This document shows positions 56,679 through 64,000 of a stretch of 64,000 bases of DNA, piece after piece. The notes beneath the pieces are model-generated. The model saw only the letters and a program-made list of their open reading frames with translations. It was not told the DNA's origin and searched no databases. The DNA is from Virgibacillus chiguensis (GTDB lineage Bacteria; Bacillota; Bacilli; Bacillales; Amphibacillaceae). The DNA is taken from positions 62,001 to 126,000 of the forward strand of contig NZ_FQXD01000011.1 in NCBI RefSeq assembly GCF_900129865.1. Direction: 5' to 3'. Each line of letters opens with the position of its first letter. Within the stretch, counting starts at the first letter, position 1. A program made the translations under genes and the position numbers.

Positions 56679-56726
56679 TTCCCACTTGTTCAAGCATGAA
56701 TTGCTAAACAGGTGGGAACTTTTTAC
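56679..56726 (+). terminator. Terminator of pheST
   Basis: TTCCCACTTGTT with AACAGGTGGGAA and five T. Confidence 0.85.
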
Positions 56727-56894
56727 ATTCAAGGCACCCCTTATAATCCAAAGAGCAAGCAAAATGTATAAAAAATTTTTTAGCAAAGTTATACAAGAAT
56801 ATGAAACCTTAAACTTTATTGTCTAAGAAAAGGGCTAACTCTTGGCAACTGTTGGTGTAAAGCGTTAAGTTTGCTACAGAGAAAAGCGTGATTT

Positions 56895-57833
56895 CTAATT
56901 TAGGTAAGCGTGTGCTTTTTTTGTGTTTGCAAAATGAACCTTTGCGATTTGAGTTAAGCGATTTTCTCCGTACTTTTTCATAATTACAGCTGCCGTTTGA
57001 TCCACTTTTTGAGAAGCTCCCTTTGGCAATGTAATACCTGTTTGCTCTGATAATATATCCATTTGCTTTAGAAAACTAGTTCTTGCAAGGATAGAAGCTG
57101 CAGCAACGGAGGTAGAGTAACTCTCTGCTTTTGTCATGAAAAAAGTAGACGGTGATAGCACTTCTTTTTCAGAGGCTAAATGTTTTTTATACACAACAGG
57201 TTCACAAAATTGGTCAATAAGAATTCCATCTAATGGGCTTTGATCAATTTTTTTGATTAAGCGTTGAATGGCATGATGATGGAGCATCGTCTTCATTTTA
57301 CCTTGTGTCCATCCTTTTTTCTGTAATTGATTATATTTTTCATTACGTAAAGCAATTAGGGCATATGGGATGTTTAATTGGATGATATCCCTTGCTAGAT
57401 GACGGATCTTTAAATCTGTCAAAGCTTTGGAGTCCGTTACGCCCAACCTTTTTAATTCACTAATTTGGGCTTTCGTCAAATAGACTGCTGCCACAGTAAT
57501 AGGGCCAAAATAGTCCCCTGTCCCTGCTTCATCACTACCGATATGATTACTAGAAAACAGTTGGGGACTCGGCGTATAGGAATTTATTTTCGCTTTGTTG
57601 GAATAAGTAGCTTGTGTGGAGGCAGTTTTAGCATCTTTTGTCCATAGACTAGCTGCTTTTTCTGGAGAAGCGCCCTGAAATAATACTTTTCCTGATTTAT
57701 ATGCCGTAATAACCGCTTCGTTTGTTTTTGCTCGAAACAAAGCGCCTTGGGGTGGCGTAATTAAAAAATTTGCATAATAAGCTTTCATTTTGTCTATCAC
57801 TGTATTAGAAAATTGATATACTTGTTGTGACAT
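56895..57833 (-). CDS. rnhC: Ribonuclease HIII
   Basis: Removes RNA from RNA-DNA hybrids. 312 residues: N-terminal TBP-like domain (1-85) and catalytic domain with HIGSDEAGTGDYFGP (D101, E102), an inner Asp near 200 (ILIDQF) and the C-terminal basic helix region. The N-terminal domain and the EAGTGDYFGP form (G-T-G rather than RGP) mark HIII and not HII. It reads leftward between pheT and zapA, as in B. subtilis. Confidence 0.95.
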   Translation of the reverse strand: MSQQVYQFSNTVIDKMKAYYANFLITPPQGALFRAKTNEAVITAYKSGKVLFQGASPEKAASLWTKDAKTASTQATYSNKAKINSYTPSPQLFSSNHIGSDEAGTGDYFGPITVAAVYLTKAQISELKRLGVTDSKALTDLKIRHLARDIIQLNIPYALIALRNEKYNQLQKKGWTQGKMKTMLHHHAIQRLIKKIDQSPLDGILIDQFCEPVVYKKHLASEKEVLSPSTFFMTKAESYSTSVAAASILARTSFLKQMDILSEQTGITLPKGASQKVDQTAAVIMKKYGENRLTQIAKVHFANTKKAHAYLN

Positions 57834-57870
57834 TTGATTCTCTCCAGTTCATCTTAAATTATTTCGCTTA

Positions 57871-57943
57871 TAAGATGCTGTAAGCTCTCACTTCAAGGGT
57901 TGGGTGTATACAAAATATGCCGAAGTAAAAGATAACAGTACCT
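57871..57943 (+). repeat. Repeat family C, copy C2
   Basis: GATGCTGTAAG and CACTTCAAGGGTTGG at one end, GATAACAGTACC at the other, aligning with C1 over about 70 bases. Lies in the spacer between rnhC and zapA. Confidence 0.55.
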
Positions 57944-58098
57944 ACTATTGTATAGAAGTTTTCTTTTATACTAAAGGATAATTTCTATTTCCGCAAACCA
58001 TTGATAAAATCAGTTGTGAAGGAGTTGATCGTTTCCTTAATCACCTACTTCATGTTAAGATAAGATGGACAATTTTCTTTATCAGGGAGGATTTAAAC

Positions 58099-58359
58099 GT
58101 GGCCAATGAGGAAAAAACTCGAACAACGGTAGAGATACATAATCGTACCTATACAATTATAGGAACAGAGCCACAAAATCATATTAAATTGGTTGCCAGT
58201 TTAGTGGATCAAAAAATGAATGAAATCCAAGAAGCAAATAGGCAGCTCGATACGACAAGATTAGCTGTACTAACTGCTGTAAATACGATGAATGATTATT
58301 TAAAATTAAAAGAAGAATATGCTTCTTTATTAGGTTCTATGAAGAAAAAGGAAGACTAA
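58099..58359 (+). CDS. zapA: Cell division protein ZapA
   Basis: FtsZ-bundling protein of 86 residues. Globular N-terminal part (RTTVEIHNRTYTIIGTEPQN) and a C-terminal heptad coiled coil (about 35-82). The GTG start has CAGGAGG before it. First gene of zapA-yshB-polX-mutS2-yshE, spaced by 22 bases or overlapping, the same order as B. subtilis yshA onward. Confidence 0.93.
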   Translation: MANEEKTRTTVEIHNRTYTIIGTEPQNHIKLVASLVDQKMNEIQEANRQLDTTRLAVLTAVNTMNDYLKLKEEYASLLGSMKKKED

Positions 58360-58381
58360 CTAGAAAGAGGAACAAGAACAT

Positions 58382-58927
58382 ATGGTTACTATTTTATTAT
58401 TGTTGTTATTAGTGATGGGTTTTTTTATTGGGTTAAAGAGAGGATTCATTTTACAGCTATTCCATCTCATTGGGTTTATAGCATCTTTTGTTGTAGCAGC
58501 TTTGTATTACGATGAGTTAGGACCTAAACTGGAATTATGGATCCCTTATCCTGGTTTAGAGGAAGAAGGTAAGTGGGCAACGTTTTTACAAGACTTGCCT
58601 CTTGAAGCGGGTTTTTATAATGCTATTGCATTTTTGGTTATTTTTCTAGCGGTAAAAATCATTCTACAAATTATAGCTTCTATGCTTGATTTTGTTGCTT
58701 CTTTACCGATTTTACATTCTGTAAACAAATTATTAGGAGCCATTCTGGGCTTTGTAGAAACATATTTGTTACTTTTTATTTTCCTATATATTGCAGCTTT
58801 GATACCAATTGCTCAAATACAAACATGGATAAACGATTCTTCAGTTGCGTTATTTATTATTGAACGTACTCCTTATTTCTCAAATGAAATTAAAGAGCTT
58901 TGGATCACATATGTAGCCAATAAATAA
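58382..58927 (+). CDS. yshB: CvpA family membrane protein YshB
   Basis: A 181-residue protein with four membrane segments (about 2-20, 25-45, 75-100 and 112-140). LVMGFFIGLKRGFILQLFHLIGF is the start of a CvpA domain (cited in part). CvpA is needed for colicin V production in E. coli; in Bacillus the role is unknown. AGAAAGAGG lies before the ATG. The stop lies 23 bases before the predicted polX start. Confidence 0.85.
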   Translation: MVTILLLLLLVMGFFIGLKRGFILQLFHLIGFIASFVVAALYYDELGPKLELWIPYPGLEEEGKWATFLQDLPLEAGFYNAIAFLVIFLAVKIILQIIASMLDFVASLPILHSVNKLLGAILGFVETYLLLFIFLYIAALIPIAQIQTWINDSSVALFIIERTPYFSNEIKELWITYVANK

Positions 58928-58950
58928 TGGTTTTTATTGGGGGGAGATTG

Positions 58951-60678
58951 GTGAATAGGATGGAAATTAACAAAAAAGATGTTATAAAATTAATGGAAAC
59001 GATAGCGACGTATTTAGAATTACAAGCAGAGAACCCTTTTAAAATTAGCGCCTATCGTAAAGCTGCACAAGCGTTGGAAAGAGATGATCGATCTTTAGAA
59101 GAAATCGATGATTTTTCTAAAATCAACGGGATTGGCAAAGGAACAAGTGCTGTTATTCAAGCGTACATACAAACAGGACAATCTAAGACCTTGCAAGATT
59201 TAGAAGAGCAAGTTCCAAAAGGTTTGCTCTCATTATTACAGCTTCCAGGGCTTGGTGGTAAGAAAATTGCTAAACTTTATCATGAATTAGGTGTTACAGA
59301 TGCTGAAGGATTAAAGGAAGCCTGTGAAACTGGGCGGGTAGAAAGATTAGCGGGATTTGGAAAAAAAACAGTTGAAAAAATATTAATAGCACTAGAAGAT
59401 GCAAATAAACGCCCAGAACGTTTACCAATTGCGATAATGCTACCTTTAGCTGAAAAATTGGAAGACTACTTGAACCAAATAAAAGAAGTCGATCGTTTTT
59501 CAAGAGCAGGAAGCTTGCGGCGGATGAGAGAAACTGTCAAAGATATCGACTTTATCATCGCAACAGAACAACCAGCTATCGTGAGAGACCATTTATTAGC
59601 CATGGATGGGGTGAAAAACGTAATTGCTAAAGGGGAAACGAAAGTATCTATTGTCATGGAAGATGTATATGATGTAAATGTGGATTTTCGTATGGTTCGG
59701 CAGGATGCATTTGCTTCTACGCTACACCATTTTACTGGCTCAAAAGAACATAATGTTGCTATGCGTCAAATAGCAAAGTCACGTGGTGAAAAGATTAACG
59801 AGTATGGTGTAGAAGTCGAAGACACGGGAGAAATTCTTATCTTTCATTCAGAAAAAGCTTTTTTTAATCATTTTGGGCTGCACTATATTCCTCCTGAATT
59901 AAGGGAAAATACTGGAGAAACAGAGGTATTTCAATCGCCTTATCCACTTTTAGAGCTGTCGGATATTAATGGTGACTTACACATGCATACGACGTGGAGT
60001 GATGGAGCACAATCGTTGGAAGAAATGGTCTTACGAGCGATGGAAAAGTCGTATCAATTTATCGCGATTACAGATCACTCTAAATTCTTAAAAGTTGCTA
60101 ACGGATTAACTGAAAAACGATTACGTCAACAGCATGAAGAAATAGTACGTTTAAATGAAAAATATCCTGATATTCATATTTTTTCAGGTGTAGAAATGGA
60201 TATACTACCTGATGGAAATCTTGATTTTTCCAATGAATTTCTGCGTGAACTTGACTTTGTTATTGCGTCCATACATTCGAGTTTTAACCAACCCGAAGAT
60301 AAAATGATGTATCGATTAGAAGCAGCATTAGAAAATCCTTACGTTTCACTTATTGCTCACCCTACAGGTAGATTAATTGGTAGGCGAGATGGTTATCAAG
60401 TTAATGTTAGTGCTTTAATTGACAGAGCGAAACAAACAAATACAGCATTAGAAATAAATGCAAACCCAAATCGTCTAGATTTATCTTATCAGTGGGCTCG
60501 AGAAGCTCAAGAAAAAGGCGTTACATTAGCAATCAATACGGATGCTCATAATTACCAAATGTTAGAGCATATGACATATGGAGTTGGCGTCGCTAGAAAA
60601 GGATGGATTAAACCAGAAACGGTTATGAACACGTGGTCTACGCAAGAACTGATTGCTTATTTTAACCGAAATAAATAA
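58951..60678 (+). CDS. polX: DNA polymerase/3'-5' exonuclease PolX
   Basis: Family X repair polymerase with a C-terminal PHP nuclease, 575 residues. HhH ([11 protein letters not shown] and [13 protein letters not shown]), nucleotidyltransferase with [20 protein letters not shown] and VDFRMV (catalytic aspartates), then the PHP domain from [11 protein letters not shown] (about residue 335) with ITDHS, HSSFN, AHPTGR and NTDAHN metal sites. It fills gaps and trims abasic ends in base-excision repair. GGGGAG is five bases before GTG 58951; ATG 58960 and 58927 are alternatives. Confidence 0.95.
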   Translation: MNRMEINKKDVIKLMETIATYLELQAENPFKISAYRKAAQALERDDRSLEEIDDFSKINGIGKGTSAVIQAYIQTGQSKTLQDLEEQVPKGLLSLLQLPGLGGKKIAKLYHELGVTDAEGLKEACETGRVERLAGFGKKTVEKILIALEDANKRPERLPIAIMLPLAEKLEDYLNQIKEVDRFSRAGSLRRMRETVKDIDFIIATEQPAIVRDHLLAMDGVKNVIAKGETKVSIVMEDVYDVNVDFRMVRQDAFASTLHHFTGSKEHNVAMRQIAKSRGEKINEYGVEVEDTGEILIFHSEKAFFNHFGLHYIPPELRENTGETEVFQSPYPLLELSDINGDLHMHTTWSDGAQSLEEMVLRAMEKSYQFIAITDHSKFLKVANGLTEKRLRQQHEEIVRLNEKYPDIHIFSGVEMDILPDGNLDFSNEFLRELDFVIASIHSSFNQPEDKMMYRLEAALENPYVSLIAHPTGRLIGRRDGYQVNVSALIDRAKQTNTALEINANPNRLDLSYQWAREAQEKGVTLAINTDAHNYQMLEHMTYGVGVARKGWIKPETVMNTWSTQELIAYFNRNK

Positions 60679-60799
60679 TGATCGTTCTTATAGATATATT
60701 TCGGTGTATGGTGTACAACCCGAAGATCGGAAAAGCAAAAATAGAGGTTATCAAGAAGCTCCTATTTATCTTGAACAACCTGTAAAAGGAGTTATTGAC

Positions 60800-63142
60800 A
60801 TGAACGAGCGCATGTTACGCGTACTCGAGTTTGATAAAATTATTGAACAAGTAACCAACTATGCAGCAACATCTATTGGAAAACAAGCATTGCAGCAAGC
60901 GCACCCTTCTACAGATATGAAAACAGTGGTTCGCTTGCAAGATGAAACGGATGAGGCAACGCATATAGAGAGATTAAATAAAACGCTACCTTTGGGAGGA
61001 ATTTTTGATATACGTCCAAGTTTAAAACGCGTTTCCATTGGAGGAGTGCTATCTGCAGGCGAGTGTATTGAGGTTTCTAGCACTATATATGGTGCAAGGA
61101 TGGCAAAAGACTTTGTCGATCGATTAGAGGAGGATGTTCCTATTCTTAGTGGAATGGCAAAGGAAGTTAGTCCGTTAAGACAATTAGAACAAGCGATCAA
61201 TCGTTGTATTAATGATGACGGTCATATGCTAGATAGTGCTTCTGAAAAGTTACGAGGAATACGTTCTTCCATTCGTACGTTAGAAAGTAGGGTCAGAGAG
61301 AAATTAAGCAACTTTACGAAAACACATAGCAACAAATTGTCAGATGCCATCATCACAATACGAAACGATCGTTATGTTCTCCCGGTTAAGCAAGAATATC
61401 GTAGTGCTATCGGAGGAATTGTTCACGATCAATCCGCTTCAGGTCAAACGCTATTTATGGAGCCAAAAGCTGTTGTTGATATAAATAATCAATTACAAGA
61501 AGCATTTGTTAATGAAAAGAGAGAAATGGACAGGATATTAGTTTCACTTAGCAACTTGATTGCAGAAGAAGTAAATGCTTTAGAGCATAATGTTCATATA
61601 CTTGGAAAGATGGATGTTATATTCGCCCGTGCAAAATACGGTCAGGCAATAAAAGGTACGAAACCAATAATGAATGACCGCGGTTTTATTAAAATGAACC
61701 AAGCTAGACATCCATTAATTGATTCACAAGACGTTGTTGCGAATGATATTGAGTTAGGCAATGATTATACAGCTATTGTAATTACAGGGCCGAATACAGG
61801 GGGGAAAACGGTCACCTTAAAAATGGTCGGACTCTGTTGTTTAATGGCTCAATCTGGTTTGCAAATTCCGGCATTGGATGGATGCGAGCTTGCTGTGTTC
61901 TCTCATGTTTTTGCAGATATTGGTGACGAGCAGTCAATAGAGCAAAATTTAAGTACGTTTTCATCACATATGACTACAATTGTAGACATTTTAAAGTATA
62001 TTGATGAAAAAACACTTGTATTGTTTGACGAGCTTGGTGCTGGTACTGATCCTCAAGAAGGCGCAGCTTTAGCAATGGCAATCCTCGATGAAGTGATTGA
62101 AAGACAAGCTAGAGTAATAGCAACCACGCACTATCCAGAATTAAAAGCTTACGGATTTAATCGACGTCAAGTTTTAAATGCTTCTGTAGAATTTGATATT
62201 GAGACGTTACGTCCTACGTATCGTTTGTTATTAGGCATACCTGGACGAAGTAATGCCTTTGATATATCTCGGCGCTTAGGGCTTTCCGCAGCAATTATTA
62301 ATCATGCAAAGTCCTACGTTGGCATGGATTCCAAAAATGTTGAAAATATGATTGCTTCTTTAGAACAATCGCAATTAAAGGCAGAAAAAGATTACGAGCA
62401 AGCTCATGACTTGCTACAACAAGCAGAAAACTTCTATGAAGATGTAAAGAATATGTGGCATGAATGGCAAGAGAAGAAAGACAAACTGTACCGGAAAGCT
62501 GAAGAGAAAGCTGATAAAGCCATTCAAAAAGCACGGGAAGAGGCAGAGCTTATTGTTCAAGAAATTCGCAACATGCGCAGTGAAGCCGAGTGGAAAGAGC
62601 ATGAATGGATTGAAGCTAAGAAAATGCTTGATGATGCTAAACCGGAGCTATCGGCAAAACAAGACACCTCTACTCCCTCCAAAAAACGAGAAGAAAAAGT
62701 ACTAGAACCTGGTGATGACATTAAACTACTTACGATTAATCAGAAGGGGACAGTGTTAGAAAGAATAAGCAATCATGAGTATTTGGTTCAAGTTGGCATT
62801 ATGAAAGTGAAAGTGAATCGAAAAGATTTACACTATATGAGTAAAACAAAAGAGAAGTATGAGCAGCCAATTACAACTATTAAAGGAAGCAATTACCATG
62901 TGAAAACAGAGTTGGATCTTCGAGGAGAGAGGTTAGAAGATGCGCTGTTAAAATTAGAAAAGTATGTGGATGATGCGCTACTTGCTGGTTATCCAAGGGT
63001 TTCCATTATACATGGAAAGGGAACTGGAGCGCTTCGAAAAGGTGTTCAGCAGTTTGTACAACAACATCCGAGAATAGTTGACTCCAGGCCAGGTGAAGCT
63101 GGAGAAGGCGGTAGTGGAATAACGGTCATTAATTTGAAATAA
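60800..63142 (+). CDS. mutS2: Endonuclease MutS2
   Basis: MutS family protein of 780 residues without the mismatch-binding domain. MutS core (about 1-300), ATPase with Walker [13 protein letters not shown] and [15 protein letters not shown], a long coiled coil (about 510-620), a KOW-like SH3 part and a C-terminal Smr nuclease domain ([27 protein letters not shown]). In Bacillus it rescues collided ribosomes and affects recombination. AAAGGAG is eight bases before the ATG; the frame from 60653 is not used. Confidence 0.95.
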   Translation: MNERMLRVLEFDKIIEQVTNYAATSIGKQALQQAHPSTDMKTVVRLQDETDEATHIERLNKTLPLGGIFDIRPSLKRVSIGGVLSAGECIEVSSTIYGARMAKDFVDRLEEDVPILSGMAKEVSPLRQLEQAINRCINDDGHMLDSASEKLRGIRSSIRTLESRVREKLSNFTKTHSNKLSDAIITIRNDRYVLPVKQEYRSAIGGIVHDQSASGQTLFMEPKAVVDINNQLQEAFVNEKREMDRILVSLSNLIAEEVNALEHNVHILGKMDVIFARAKYGQAIKGTKPIMNDRGFIKMNQARHPLIDSQDVVANDIELGNDYTAIVITGPNTGGKTVTLKMVGLCCLMAQSGLQIPALDGCELAVFSHVFADIGDEQSIEQNLSTFSSHMTTIVDILKYIDEKTLVLFDELGAGTDPQEGAALAMAILDEVIERQARVIATTHYPELKAYGFNRRQVLNASVEFDIETLRPTYRLLLGIPGRSNAFDISRRLGLSAAIINHAKSYVGMDSKNVENMIASLEQSQLKAEKDYEQAHDLLQQAENFYEDVKNMWHEWQEKKDKLYRKAEEKADKAIQKAREEAELIVQEIRNMRSEAEWKEHEWIEAKKMLDDAKPELSAKQDTSTPSKKREEKVLEPGDDIKLLTINQKGTVLERISNHEYLVQVGIMKVKVNRKDLHYMSKTKEKYEQPITTIKGSNYHVKTELDLRGERLEDALLKLEKYVDDALLAGYPRVSIIHGKGTGALRKGVQQFVQQHPRIVDSRPGEAGEGGSGITVINLK

Positions 63143-63166
63143 GAGTGAGTATTCGAGGTGAATAGG

Positions 63167-63583
63167 ATGGAAATGGGAGTAGCCTTTTGGGAAAATGTAG
63201 TCGTACAAACTGCAGCCAGATACAGTGTGGTGATCTTATGCACGCTAGTGTTCTTAGCGATTTTAGAAATGGTTACGTCATATAAAAATTGGGAAGAAAT
63301 TAAAAAAGGAAATTTTGCAGTAGCCATGGCAACAGGCGGGAAGATATTTGGTATTGCGATTATTTTTCGTTACTCTATTGAACATAATGATACATTGGTT
63401 CAAAGTATTGGTTGGGGTGTATACGGTTTTATCTTGTTATTACTAAGTTATTTTGTGTTTGAGTTTTTGACACCAGTACTGAAAGTCGATGAAGAGATAG
63501 GGAATGGCAACAAAGCAGTCGGATTTATTTCAATGATTATTTCAGTAGGTTTGGCTTTTGTTATTGGTGCTAGCATAGGGTAA
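63167..63583 (+). CDS. yshE: DUF350 membrane protein YshE
   Basis: A 138-residue polytopic protein with four membrane segments (about 15-38, 55-75, 83-105 and 118-138), the layout of the DUF350 family. It follows mutS2 by 24 bases and precedes lcfA, as yshE does in B. subtilis. No function is known to me. GAGG is eight bases before the ATG at 63167; the GTG at 63158 is part of that site. The start of the next small gene is 16 bases on. Confidence 0.85.
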   Translation: MEMGVAFWENVVVQTAARYSVVILCTLVFLAILEMVTSYKNWEEIKKGNFAVAMATGGKIFGIAIIFRYSIEHNDTLVQSIGWGVYGFILLLLSYFVFEFLTPVLKVDEEIGNGNKAVGFISMIISVGLAFVIGASIG

Positions 63584-63598
63584 GAGGGGGAGAAACCT

Positions 63599-63682
63599 AT
63601 GGTGTTAGATCGTTTAGCAAAGATATTAATTGTTGTAGCTATTTTATTTATTGTTGTAGGGATTATATGGTTATTGCTCTAA
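63599..63682 (+). CDS. 27-residue single-TM peptide
   Basis: ATG, 26 further codons and a stop: a short N-terminal (MVLDRLAKI), then a hydrophobic stretch of about 18 residues to the end (LIVVAILFIVVGIIWLLL). GAGGGGG is seven bases before the ATG, a strong site, and it lies 15 bases after yshE, so it is probably cotranslated from the same message. It resembles the first part of DUF2905 proteins and may be a shortened one. Confidence 0.6.
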   Translation: MVLDRLAKILIVVAILFIVVGIIWLLL

Positions 63683-63720
63683 CGTTGAGTATTTGTTTGC
63701 TTATAATGAATGTATCATTA

Positions 63721-63747
63721 AACTTGGCATATTTGCCAAGTTTTTTC
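63721..63747 (+). terminator. Terminator of the zapA-yshE operon
   Basis: AACTTGGCA and TGCCAAGTT with loop TATT, then four more T. The same wording is the hairpin of family B, so a repeat has probably been used as a terminator. Confidence 0.85.
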
Positions 63748-63835
63748 AATAGGAAAAGGTTTTATCGTATTAGCCAAACAAGGTTTTCACCATAAAGATT
63801 TGGCGGTAATCAAGTTTTTCTAAAAAATAATTAAA
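63743..63835 (+). repeat. Repeat family B, copy B9
   Basis: AATAGGAAAAGGTTTTATCG, AACAAGGTTTTCACC, then ATAAAGATTTGGCGG and AATCAAGTTTTTCTAA in order. Matches B3 read leftward. Confidence 0.75.
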
Positions 63836-63903
63836 TAACATTTCAAAAAATAACGATTAATCGGTATAATGTAAATAAGCATAAAGCAAAGGGAGGAAAA
63901 AAC

Positions 63904-64000
63904 ATGGGAGAAACGAAAACTTGGTTTCAGCACTATCCACCTGAAATAAAAACATCACTCCACTATGATGAAAAGCCGCTCCATCGATTTTTACTCGAAA
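63904..64000 (+). CDS. lcfA: Long-chain acyl-CoA synthetase, 3' cut by window edge
   Basis: Only 32 codons are visible (MGETKTWFQHYPPEIKTSLH, then a LHRFLLE end). AAGGGAGG lies before the ATG. The N-terminus of LcfA is of this type (short charged end, W-x-x-x-Y-P, then the core) and lcfA follows yshE in B. subtilis, so the call rests on place and on a weak similarity. Confidence 0.7.
   Translation, partial: MGETKTWFQHYPPEIKTSLHYDEKPLHRFLLE

Overview
The window is a stretch of chromosome from a low-GC, spore-forming member of the Bacillaceae. AT-rich codon use, strong AGGAGG-type ribosome binding sites, T-box leaders, sporulation genes (ytrH, ytrI, ytxC, sspI) and gene order all point this way. 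The order follows the Bacillus subtilis segment from ytoI to lcfA almost gene for gene. The protein variants and the dispersed intergenic repeats suggest a halotolerant genus such as Virgibacillus or Oceanobacillus, but the genus is an inference. No tRNA, rRNA, insertion sequence, prophage or CRISPR array was seen.

Layout. 1-5 kb: ytoI (cut by the window edge), ytpI, the nano-RNase gene nrnA, two small unassigned proteins and the sporulation pair ytrH-ytrI. 5-12.7 kb: dnaE, then a lipid-precursor block of malic enzyme (ytsJ), a FadR/GntR-type regulator and accD-accA; a perfect palindromic operator lies at the ytsJ promoter. 13-22 kb: central carbon metabolism (pfkA-pyk, then citZ-icd-mdh), with fxsA and ytvI between. 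22-30 kb: a MaoC-like protein, phoP-phoR, then polA-mutM-coaE. 30-39 kb: gapB, speD, nrdR-dnaB-dnaI, ytxC and T-box-controlled thrS. 39-46 kb: an APH-type kinase, the infC-rpmI-rplT operon behind an L20 leader, ysdA, a VTT membrane protein, ysdB, a dimeric dUTPase, the M42 peptidase ysdC and a lytic transglycosylase. 46-51 kb: a leftward ABC-2 export operon with an anchored partner protein, absent from this position in B. subtilis. 51.5-64 kb: sspI, ysgA, T-box-controlled pheS-pheT, rnhC, zapA-yshB-polX-mutS2-yshE and the start of lcfA.

How the genes work together. Most of the window is housekeeping: replication initiation and elongation (dnaB, dnaI, dnaE, polA), repair (mutM, polX, mutS2, rnhC), nucleotide quality control (dUTPase, nrdR), glycolysis, gluconeogenesis and the citrate branch, fatty-acid precursor supply, translation (infC, rpmI, rplT, thrS, pheST) and phosphate sensing. 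The less ordinary content lies in the spaces: three dispersed repeat families (called A, B and C here), the FadR-like operator next to its likely regulator, structured leaders, a PhoR without an extracytoplasmic domain, the ABC/anchored-protein operon and several short coding-like fragments. I found no defence island or other clearly new multi-gene system.
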